Assembly (NCBI RefSeq): GCF_004570325.1
Contig: NZ_SPQO01000005.1
Span: 176,578-240,577 of the forward strand
Length of the DNA: 64,000 bases
Origin: Mycobacterium sp. PS03-16
Lineage (GTDB): Bacteria > Actinomycetota > Actinomycetes > Mycobacteriales > Mycobacteriaceae
Direction: 5' to 3'
Below are positions 47,641-54,977 of this stretch, piece after piece. The notes beneath the pieces were generated by a model. It was not told the DNA's origin. It did not search any database and saw nothing but the letters and a program-made list of their open reading frames with translations. Position 1 is the first letter of the stretch. Each line of letters starts with the position of its first letter. The translations under genes and the position numbers were made by a program.

Positions 47641-49898
47641 GCGCGATCGACGGATTCAACGCGAACTGGAACAACGCCCGCGAAACCTTCGGCCAAGGCA
47701 ACCCGCAACCGGGCACCGACTTCGACAACAGCTCCCGATTGACCGGACTCGGGTCTGGGCTCTCCGACGCCGCGCCCGGCTCGAAATGGTCCGGCGCCGC
47801 GGCCGCCAACTACGACAAGGCCAACACCGACCACCAGGCCGTGTTCACCCAACTCGCGGTGTTGGACCGCAAGATCGCCGCTCAGGTCGACCAGTCCGCC
47901 CAGGTCGTCGAGACCGGCCGCCAAAATCTCGACAACGTCCGCCAATGGGTCAACGACGCCGTCAACAGTCTCCCGCCCGGCAAGCAACGCGACCAGATGG
48001 AACTGCAGATCGCCAAAGCCGGCCTCGGCCGCCTCACCGAAGTCGTCGAACAAACCAACAAACAGTCCAACGCCATCGGCCAGAACATCGGCAACATCAC
48101 CTCCGAGTACGACTCCCTCAAAGAAACCATCCGCTTCGCCAGCGAGACGAAAGAAGGCGAACCAAAAGACCAGCCCCTCGGCATCACGGACGACGATGAG
48201 CAAGGCGAAGACGGACTGCCTGAGGACGAAGTCCAGCAAGACGCCAAAGAGACCGTCGAGGGTGCGCTCAGCGGTAACGGCCAAGACGCCACAAAGGTGA
48301 ACGAGGTGCTCAACTCGTTCACGGACGCTCAGATCGCTGGCACCGAGCCGCTGACCGCGCAACAGCAGCAGTTCCTCAGTCAGATGCAGTCGCAGACAGC
48401 GAACAAGTCGCTCGAGGAGCTGGAGAATATCCGTCAGAGTCTCGGTGACAACAAAGGCATCCTTGCCAATTCCTGGCAATTGATGAGCGATCCCGATGTC
48501 AAGTTCCCGAAGTCAGGCACTCCTACGGATCTGTTCCCGGAGATCACCCCGGAGACCGTGTCGGGCAGCATGGATCACCTGCCGCAGAGCATCCAGGATG
48601 TGTTGAAGAGCCCGGCTTGGGTGGACGTGCCGAATTCCGAGGGATACGGCCTCTACGAGCTTCCCACCAAGGACCAATTGCAGGCCATCTCCGCGATGGT
48701 GGCCGACGGTGACGAGCGCTTCCAGCAAGGGTCCTACCTCGACGGCGGGCTGATGAGCCGAGGGGCCGAGATCCTCCAACAGAGCGAACAGCTCAAGGTC
48801 GAGATGGGCGACTACAGCGATGCCGATGCCGTTGTGCAAGACATCTTCCGATCGGCAGGCCGTGACGAGTTCGTCGCCCATGAGCTTCTCACCGGCAAGC
48901 CTTTCGACGGCGGCCCTGATTTGGTGACGGGTGTCGAAGAAGGGGAGGCCTTCCTCGACAACATGAACAAGCACGGCTGGGCGGACGACGGCTCCGCGGC
49001 GCGAACGCTGACCGACTGGATCGATGACGGTTCGCGGATGGACGGCACCGGGCACGACCAGATGGCCGGCGAAGCCGCGCATGCCGTTGCGTCGTACCTC
49101 GGCGCACACCAGGAAGAGTTGGCCAACATGGGATCGTTCACCGGCATCGGTCTGGGCGCCGTCAATCCAGAACTCGTCCGTGGCTACGCAGAAGCGCTTG
49201 CGCCCTACCAGGAAGCCATGATCGGCGACCACCGTGAGCCGACTCCGGGCTTCGGTCTACTCGAAGGAGAACCGAAGAACTACGACACCGCCCGCAACGC
49301 GTTCGCAGTGATTCACTCCGATCCGGAAGCGTCGAGGACCTTCACGGAGCATGCGTACCAGTCGATTCTCGCCTACCAGCAGGAGACAGCCGACGCGGCG
49401 GCGAGTGGTGCCCCAGCCAATGGAGAGGCGACCGGAAACGCAGGCAGGATGCTTGGAGTGCTCAACTCAGCCGCCACGTTGGCCGAAGTAGATCCCGAAT
49501 TCGACATGCGAGAGGCAGCGCTCGGCGCCGTTATAGACGAGGTCGGCGGGAAATTCCCGATCGTCGGGTCGCTTGGTGCCGATTACATCAAGGAGTCCAT
49601 TCTCGCCGGGTCCTTCGACTACAAGGTCGAATCTCACGACTTCAAGTCCATGAATGACATGCAAACCTACGCCGTCGCCGCCGGGCTTTACTCTCAGAAT
49701 GTTCCCGCTGTGCCACAGCTTGGCCCGTTCATCGATACATCGGACGGAACTCTGAAGATGCCGCATGAAGTGCCGGCCGACCAGCACGAGGCGTACTACC
49801 AAGCGCTCACCGACTACACCGCCTCAGATCCCAGATGGGGCTCGGTCATCGATTCTTTCGCCGATGAGTATGACCAAGGCGCCGGAGCGCGGCGCTGA
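47637..49898 (+). CDS. EspA/EspE-like type VII secretion substrate with long C-terminal region
   Basis: 753 residues. The first 170 resemble ESX substrates: W-x-G motif in G-S-K-W-S-G-A-A-A-A-N-Y (about 50-60), then long helices with L-D-R-K-I-A-A-Q-V and V-V-E-T-G-R-Q-N-L-D-N-V-R-Q-W-V. An acidic linker (D-D-D-E-Q-G-E-D-G, about 182-192) leads to a large mostly helical region of the kind called TPR repeat region in mycobacteria. Residues about 450-580 are homologous to the lipoprotein encoded next. No signal peptide, as expected for ESX export. Codons such as caa, gaa and aag are commoner and GC lower than in neighbours, suggesting acquisition. Function unknown; could be a polymorphic effector. 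Confidence 0.7.
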   Translation: MSAIDGFNANWNNARETFGQGNPQPGTDFDNSSRLTGLGSGLSDAAPGSKWSGAAAANYDKANTDHQAVFTQLAVLDRKIAAQVDQSAQVVETGRQNLDNVRQWVNDAVNSLPPGKQRDQMELQIAKAGLGRLTEVVEQTNKQSNAIGQNIGNITSEYDSLKETIRFASETKEGEPKDQPLGITDDDEQGEDGLPEDEVQQDAKETVEGALSGNGQDATKVNEVLNSFTDAQIAGTEPLTAQQQQFLSQMQSQTANKSLEELENIRQSLGDNKGILANSWQLMSDPDVKFPKSGTPTDLFPEITPETVSGSMDHLPQSIQDVLKSPAWVDVPNSEGYGLYELPTKDQLQAISAMVADGDERFQQGSYLDGGLMSRGAEILQQSEQLKVEMGDYSDADAVVQDIFRSAGRDEFVAHELLTGKPFDGGPDLVTGVEEGEAFLDNMNKHGWADDGSAARTLTDWIDDGSRMDGTGHDQMAGEAAHAVASYLGAHQEELANMGSFTGIGLGAVNPELVRGYAEALAPYQEAMIGDHREPTPGFGLLEGEPKNYDTARNAFAVIHSDPEASRTFTEHAYQSILAYQQETADAAASGAPANGEATGNAGRMLGVLNSAATLAEVDPEFDMREAALGAVIDEVGGKFPIVGSLGADYIKESILAGSFDYKVESHDFKSMNDMQTYAVAAGLYSQNVPAVPQLGPFIDTSDGTLKMPHEVPADQHEAYYQALTDYTASDPRWGSVIDSFADEYDQGAGARR

Positions 49899-49912
49899 AA
49901 CGAGGCCACGGA

Positions 49913-50800
49913 ATGACACCACGTACAACGTTTTCCCAGATTGCAGTGATGGCTGCGGTGTTGACCGCTTGCTCGACCTCCGCACCGGCGATGCCGTCGA
50001 GCACTGAACCCGGCGCAGTGCACGAGTTCTTGACCGGATCTGAGGCCGGCAGCAGGCTGGAAGCGATCAGCACCTATGACTGGCCGGATAACGGTGCAGA
50101 GCCGGCTGCATATTTCGACTGGATAGCCGCCGATGCGACTTCCGCTGATTCGACGGTCGCTACTCGCGCGGGCGAATCTGCGCATGCCCTGGCGGTGTTC
50201 CTCGGCGAGGAGCACTCCGAACTCGAATCGCTCCCCTCCGACCTCGCGGCGGCCTACGGCAGAGCCCTGACGCCTTTCCAGGGCGCGCTGGTCGGTGACG
50301 ACGACGGCATTCGCGGGTTCGGTCAACTCGGCGGTCCGGGTGACTTCTCCGCGGAGCGCGGCATCTTCTCGGTGATCGCCACCAACGCTGAGGCGGGCGA
50401 ACGTTTCGTCGAGAGTGCGTATAGCCGCGCTCGAGCAATCGCCGCCGGGGCGGCCGAGAGAGTCTGCCGAGACGGGGGCGCAGCCACCGCGGCCGTGCGC
50501 CAGGCAGCCGAACTCTCCGGGCTGGCGGCATCCGCGGATTCCAAGCGCGATGAGCGCTTGCAGGCGACAGACGAGGTGACGCATGCGATGGCGGTGGCGT
50601 GCGTGTCGGTGGCGAAAGAACCACCGCAAGGAAGGATCACGGACTTCATCCGAAACGGCGTGCTGATGTCACCGGAGGCTGCGGGACGCATCGACCTCGG
50701 CCTCGAAGGCTACTTTCAGAGCCAGCGCGATTACCTTGCGGCTAGGGGAATCGAACTCAACGGCTTCAGCGATGCATTCGACGCGGCCATCGGTCGGTAG
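49913..50800 (+). CDS. lipoprotein paralogous to the secreted protein's C-terminal region
   Basis: 295 residues. Short signal peptide ending in lipobox L-T-A-C (Cys about 20), so surface-anchored. Residues about 60-180 align with the upstream protein: D-W-I-A against D-W-I-D, A-G-E-S-A-H-A-L-A-V-F-L-G against A-G-E-A-A-H-A-V-A-S-Y-L-G, Y-G-R-A-L-T-P-F-Q against Y-A-E-A-L-A-P-Y-Q, and G-F-G-Q-L against G-F-G-L-L. Starts 14 bp after that gene, so they form one unit. It may act as a receptor, an antagonist or an immunity partner; nothing in the sequence decides. Confidence 0.72.
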   Translation: MTPRTTFSQIAVMAAVLTACSTSAPAMPSSTEPGAVHEFLTGSEAGSRLEAISTYDWPDNGAEPAAYFDWIAADATSADSTVATRAGESAHALAVFLGEEHSELESLPSDLAAAYGRALTPFQGALVGDDDGIRGFGQLGGPGDFSAERGIFSVIATNAEAGERFVESAYSRARAIAAGAAERVCRDGGAATAAVRQAAELSGLAASADSKRDERLQATDEVTHAMAVACVSVAKEPPQGRITDFIRNGVLMSPEAAGRIDLGLEGYFQSQRDYLAARGIELNGFSDAFDAAIGR

Positions 50801-50835
50801 CTGCCGGGCGCGACTACACCGCGCGGCGCCCGTCA

Positions 50836-50899
50836 CAGGTAGAGGTGCCGGTGCGGGCCGAGGCTCGACCGGGTGTTCGTGCGGTTCCCAGGAGCCGGG
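50836..50899 (+). pseudogene. decayed copy of the Rv3635-like 3' end
   Basis: About 64 bp matching 47434-47496 at roughly four of five positions, including an unbroken run of 17 bases (accgggtgttcgtgcgg). One inserted base breaks the frame, then D-R-V-F-V-R-F-P-G-A-G is readable. It marks the downstream edge of the secreted-protein/lipoprotein module. The remaining 50900-51003 bases hold nothing else recognisable except GGAGG near 50986. Confidence 0.65.
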
Positions 50900-51003
50900 A
50901 ACCTGTCGTCCGCCGAGGGGTGGTCGTCGACCACGCCACCGGCTACGCCGAATCTCCGACGTCAACCCGGCATGACTCCACACCTGGAGGCGTTGCACGA
51001 CAC

Positions 51004-51870
51004 GTGACCCCCATCACCCACCACCGCGTCACCGTCGACGGCATCGACACCTTCTACCGCGCCGCCGGCCCGGCCGACGCGCCCGTGCTGCTGCTCCCCC
51101 ACGGGTATCCCGCGTCGTCGTACGTCTACCGCAACCTCATGGCGGCCCTCGGGCACCGGTGGCGCCTCATCGCGCCCGATCTGCCCGGATTCGGTTACAG
51201 CGCAACGCCGTCGGCCGACGACTTCGGCTACACCTTCGCCGCTTACGCCGAGTTCCTGAAGTCCTTCGTCGACGCCATGAGCCTGGACCGCTACGTCATC
51301 TGGCTGCACGACTACGGCTCGCAGTTCGGCTTTCAACTCGCCATCGCGAAACCTGACCGCGTCGCGGGCCTGATCATCCAGAACGGCGACATCTACGAGG
51401 ACGCGTTCGGCCCGAAGTACGAGTTCCTCAAGGAGTCCTGGAACAACCCGGGCCCCGACGCCCGCCGCAAGATCGCCCAGCACGTCACCCTGCACGGCTT
51501 CGAATCAGAGTTCCGCGGCGAACTGCCCGACGACGTCGCCGACCGCATCAGCCCCGACCTGTGGACCCTGCACTGGTCGCTGATGAACACCCCCGAGCGC
51601 ATCGCCAACCTCGTCCGCCTACTCGAGGACCAGCCCACCACGCTGCGGTGGTTCGCCGGTGAACAGGCCTACCTCCGCGAGCACCGCCCGCCCACACTGA
51701 TCGTCTGGGGTCCGCACGACGGCTACATGCCCAAGGAGTCGGCCCAGGCCTACGGCCGCGACCTGCCCGACGCCCCGATTCATCTGCTCGGCGGCGGTCA
51801 CTGGCTGCTCGAGACCCATCTGGACGAGGTCGTCCCACTGGTCGACGACTTCCTCGGTGAGGTGCACTGA
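51004..51870 (+). CDS. alpha/beta hydrolase (haloalkane dehalogenase / epoxide hydrolase-like)
   Basis: 288 residues. Oxyanion motif P-H-G-Y-P-A-S (about 36), nucleophile Asp in W-L-H-D-Y-G-S-Q-F (about 103), acid Asp in W-G-P-H-D-G-Y-M-P (about 243) and His in G-G-G-H-W-L-L-E-T-H (about 268). An Asp nucleophile excludes ordinary esterases. The cap has I-Q-N-G-D-I-Y-E-D-A-F-G-P, common in mycobacterial homologues of unknown substrate. GTG at 51004 begins the conserved stretch; GGAGG is 13 bases upstream, which is long. Confidence 0.85.
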   Translation: MTPITHHRVTVDGIDTFYRAAGPADAPVLLLPHGYPASSYVYRNLMAALGHRWRLIAPDLPGFGYSATPSADDFGYTFAAYAEFLKSFVDAMSLDRYVIWLHDYGSQFGFQLAIAKPDRVAGLIIQNGDIYEDAFGPKYEFLKESWNNPGPDARRKIAQHVTLHGFESEFRGELPDDVADRISPDLWTLHWSLMNTPERIANLVRLLEDQPTTLRWFAGEQAYLREHRPPTLIVWGPHDGYMPKESAQAYGRDLPDAPIHLLGGGHWLLETHLDEVVPLVDDFLGEVH

Positions 51871-51948
51871 CTGCACGATTGCTGTACGCAAACACCGAGT
51901 GACCGCGTCAACAACCGTGCACTCGGCGCAAAGGACGCCAAACGAGAG

Positions 51949-52021
51949 AGCCGCCCAGGGGAATCGAACCCCTGACCTATTCATTACGAGTGAATCGCTC
52001 TGCCGACTGAGCTAGGGCGGC
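51949..52021 (-). tRNA. tRNA-Thr (anticodon CGT)
   Basis: 73 nt. Acceptor arms GCCGCCC (52021-52015) and GGGCGGC (51956-51950), D-arm GCTC...GAGC, anticodon arm ATTCA-CTCGTAA-TGAAT with anticodon CGT at 51988-51986, T-arm AGGGG-TTCGAAT-CCCCT. Reads ACG codons. CCA is not encoded. Confidence 0.97.
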
Positions 52022-52047
52022 GTGCCCAGCCGGAACCAGGCGGCACG

Positions 52048-52077
52048 AGTCTACGGCAGTCCCCGGCGACGACTCAA
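52048..52077 (-). promoter_or_regulatory. tRNA-Thr promoter
   Basis: TTGAGT (52077-52072) and TAGACT (52053-52048) on the minus strand, 18 bp apart, placing the start about 20 nt before the mature tRNA. Confidence 0.5.
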
Positions 52078-52099
52078 AACGGCCCGGATCGGCCCGCGC

Positions 52100-53308
52100 T
52101 CACTCCCGCAGCGCCTGCCCCACCGTCGCCACCATCGCGTCCACCGCGAACTTCGGCTTCACGTTGACCGCCAGCGCCTCGCGACACTCCAGCACCGCCT
52201 CGATGCACCGCAGCAGCTTGTCCGGCGACGCGTGTGCCGCCATCGCCGCGATCCTGTCCGCCATGTCGGGATGGTTGGCCTGCACGTCACCGGCACCGGA
52301 CGACACCAGCAGCGCATCCCGGAAGTACGTCGCCAGGTCGATCAGCGCCCGGTCCAGCGCATCGCGTGACGCCCGCGTCTGCCGGGACTTCTGCCGCTTC
52401 TCCAGCTCCTTGAGCGCCCCGGCCGACCCGCGCAGCGCGGTCGCCGTGCCCTTGCCGGTGCCGCCCGCGCCCAGCGCCGTGCGCAGCTCCTCGGCCTCGG
52501 CCTCGTTGCGGTCCACGGTCAGCGCCTTGGCCTCGGCCTCCGCGGTCGCCACCAGCTCCTCGGCCGCGGCGTACGCCCGCGACGGCGTCGCGGCGTCCCG
52601 GGCCAGCCCCAGCGCCCGCTGCCGGCGATCGCGGGCGTCCGCATCCACCGCCAGCCGCCGCGCCCGGCCGACATGCCCGCCGCTCACCGACGCCGCCCAC
52701 CGCGCCTCGCTCTCGGCCAGCCCGTCCGACGACATCAGCACCTCGGCGATCGCCTCCACCGACGGCGTCACCAGCGCCACGTGCCGGCACCGCGACCGCA
52801 GCGTGATCGCGATGTCCTCCGGATCCACCGACGGCGCGCACAGCAGGAACACCGTCGACGGCGGCGGCTCCTCCACCACTTTGAGCAGCGCGTTCGCCGC
52901 CCCCTCGGTGAGCCGGTCGGCGTCCTCGATCACCACGACCTGCCAGCGCCCGGTCCCCGGCCGCCGCGACGCGATCTGCACGATGTCGCGCATCTCCCGC
53001 ACGCCGATCGACAGCCCCTCGGGAATGATGCGGCGCACGTCGGCATGGGTCCCGGCCATCGTGGTGCTGCAGGCGCGACACTCCCCGCACCCCGGAACCC
53101 CGTCGGAGGTGCACTGCAGCGCCGCGGCGAAGCACACCGCGGCAATCGAGCGCCCCGACCCCGGCGGGCCGGTGATCAGCCACGCGTGTGTCATGGTCCC
53201 GGTGACGGCAACACTGTGAGCAGATTCACCACGTGCCGCCTGCGCGGCACCCACCAACTCCGCTTCCACAGCGTGTTGGCCCACCAGACGTGAGAAAACC
53301 CCGGCCAT
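52100..53308 (-). CDS. holB: DNA polymerase III delta' subunit
   Basis: 402 residues. Clamp-loader subunit that works with DnaX and HolA to load the beta clamp. AAA+ fold with P-loop G-P-P-G-S-G-R-S (about 47), zinc module C-T-S-D-G-V-P-G-C-G-E-C-R-A-C (four Cys, about 66-80), V-V-I-E-D-A-D-R-L-T (Walker B-like), and N-A-L-L-K-V-V-E-E-P-P (about 140) leading to sensor 1. The Lys-to-Arg change in the P-loop suits a non-hydrolysing delta'. ATG at 53308 is preferred over GTG 53311 and TTG 53317. Followed by tRNA-Thr on the same strand. Confidence 0.94.
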   Translation of the reverse strand: MAGVFSRLVGQHAVEAELVGAAQAARGESAHSVAVTGTMTHAWLITGPPGSGRSIAAVCFAAALQCTSDGVPGCGECRACSTTMAGTHADVRRIIPEGLSIGVREMRDIVQIASRRPGTGRWQVVVIEDADRLTEGAANALLKVVEEPPPSTVFLLCAPSVDPEDIAITLRSRCRHVALVTPSVEAIAEVLMSSDGLAESEARWAASVSGGHVGRARRLAVDADARDRRQRALGLARDAATPSRAYAAAEELVATAEAEAKALTVDRNEAEAEELRTALGAGGTGKGTATALRGSAGALKELEKRQKSRQTRASRDALDRALIDLATYFRDALLVSSGAGDVQANHPDMADRIAAMAAHASPDKLLRCIEAVLECREALAVNVKPKFAVDAMVATVGQALRE

Positions 53309-53390
53309 CACCGCCAACAGTAGTGGTCAGCCCGACACAACCTTCCCGACAGCGGCGCTAACGGCCGCCTGCGCCCGATACGGTTAATGC

Positions 53391-54977
53391 GTGGCAACGG
53401 AAGCGATACCGATCGGACGGATCAGTGCATTCGTCCGTTGGGTCGCGCGCACCCCGTGGCCGGTGTTCACGCTCGGCATGCTGCAGGCCGACATCATCGG
53501 CGCGCTGTTCGTGCTGGGCTTCCTGCGGTTCGGCCTGCCGCCCGAGGACCGCATCCAGCTGCAGGACCTGCCGGCGTTCAACCTGGCGATCTTCCTGGGC
53601 TACCTGTTCGTCTCGTTCACCGTCGGCGCCTACCTGAGCCTGCGACTGCTGATCCCGGTGATCCGCTGGCAGCGGCGCGACACGCTGCTCGCCGACGGTG
53701 ACCCCACCAGCACCGCGATCGCCCGCGCCCGGGCGCTGCGCATGCCGTTCTACCGCACGATCATCAGCGTCGCGAACTGGTGCCTCGGCTCGATCGTGTT
53801 CATCGTCGCCAGCTGGCCCGTCGCGAGTAAGTCGGCACCCGTCGTCGCCGTCGCGACCGGCCTCGGCGCCACCGCCACCGCAATCATCGGCTACCTGCAG
53901 TCCGAGCGGGTGCTGCGGCCGGTCGCCGTGGCGGCGCTGCGCGGTGGAGTACCGGAGAACTTCCGCGCGCCCGGCGTCATCCTGCGCCAGGTGCTCACCT
54001 GGGTGCTGTCGACGGGCGTCCCCCTGCTGGCGATCGTGCTGGCCCTGGTTGCCAGCGAGTTCGAGTTCCTGTCCGCACCGGCCGAGCGGCTCACCATGCC
54101 GATCCTGCTGCTCGCCATCGCCGCGTTGGTGATCGGGCTGTCCGGCACCGTGCTGGTGGCCATGTCGATCGCCGATCCGCTGCGCCAGTTGCGGTGGGCG
54201 CTCGGCGAGGTGCAGCGCGGCAACTACAACGCCCACATGCAGATCTACGACGCCAGTGAGCTGGGGCTGCTGCAGGCCGGCTTCAACGACATGGTCCGCG
54301 ACCTGTCCGAACGGCAGCGGCTGCGCGACCTGTTCGGCCGCTATGTCGGCGAGGACGTCGCCCGCCGCGCGCTGGAGCGCGGCACCGAACTCGGCGGCCA
54401 GGAACGCGACGTCGCGGTGCTGTTCGTCGACCTGGTCGGGTCCACCCACCTCGCCGCGACCATCCCGGCCGCCGACGTGGTCAACCTGCTCAACGAGTTC
54501 TTCCGCGTCGTCGTCGACACCGTGAACCGGCACGGCGGCTTCGTCAACAAGTTCCAGGGCGACGCCGCACTGTGCATCTTCGGCGCCCCGATCGAACACC
54601 CCGACGCGTGTGGCGCGGCGCTGGCCGCCTCCCGCGAACTGCACGATGAACTCATCAAGGTGCTGGGTCAGACCGACTTCGGCATCGGGGTCTCCTCCGG
54701 GCGGGCGATCGCCGGCCACATCGGCGCGCAGGCCCGCTTCGAATACACGGTGATCGGTGACCCGGTCAACGAGGCCGCCCGCCTCACCGAGCTGGCCAAA
54801 CTCGAACAGGGTCACGTGCTGGCCTCGGCCATTGCGGTCAGCGGCGCGCTGGACGCCGAGGCGCTGTGCTGGAACGTCGGCGAGACCGTCGAACTGCGCG
54901 GCCGCATCGCCCCGACACAGCTGGCCCGCCCGGTGAACCTGATGTCGCCGAGCGAAGTGACCAGCGACGCCCGCTAG
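53391..54977 (+). CDS. membrane-bound class III adenylate cyclase (Rv3645-like)
   Basis: 528 residues. Six transmembrane helices (about 15-270), a HAMP domain (about 265-320, P-L-R-Q-L-R-W-A-L-G-E-V) and a C-terminal cyclase domain. Catalytic residues are all present: metal Asp in F-V-D-L-V-G-S-T and in F-Q-G-D-A-A-L, adenine-selecting Lys in F-V-N-K-F, and N-E-A-A-R with transition-state Asn and Arg. So it should make cAMP from ATP. In M. tuberculosis Rv3645 is a main source of cAMP and responds to fatty acids and lipids. GTG start; TACGGT ends eight bases before it, so the mRNA may be nearly leaderless. It ends 4 bp over the topA stop, convergent. Confidence 0.93.
   Translation: MATEAIPIGRISAFVRWVARTPWPVFTLGMLQADIIGALFVLGFLRFGLPPEDRIQLQDLPAFNLAIFLGYLFVSFTVGAYLSLRLLIPVIRWQRRDTLLADGDPTSTAIARARALRMPFYRTIISVANWCLGSIVFIVASWPVASKSAPVVAVATGLGATATAIIGYLQSERVLRPVAVAALRGGVPENFRAPGVILRQVLTWVLSTGVPLLAIVLALVASEFEFLSAPAERLTMPILLLAIAALVIGLSGTVLVAMSIADPLRQLRWALGEVQRGNYNAHMQIYDASELGLLQAGFNDMVRDLSERQRLRDLFGRYVGEDVARRALERGTELGGQERDVAVLFVDLVGSTHLAATIPAADVVNLLNEFFRVVVDTVNRHGGFVNKFQGDAALCIFGAPIEHPDACGAALAASRELHDELIKVLGQTDFGIGVSSGRAIAGHIGAQARFEYTVIGDPVNEAARLTELAKLEQGHVLASAIAVSGALDAEALCWNVGETVELRGRIAPTQLARPVNLMSPSEVTSDAR

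Noticed and set aside
50804..50832. CGGGCGC/GCGCCCG hairpin after the lipoprotein gene as terminator
   Set aside because: Seven-bp GC arms are common by chance at this composition and no T-tract follows.
51949..52021. tRNA-Thr as an integration site (attB)
   Set aside because: No integrase and no second copy of the tRNA 3' end were found in the window, so only the scar at 50836 is reported.
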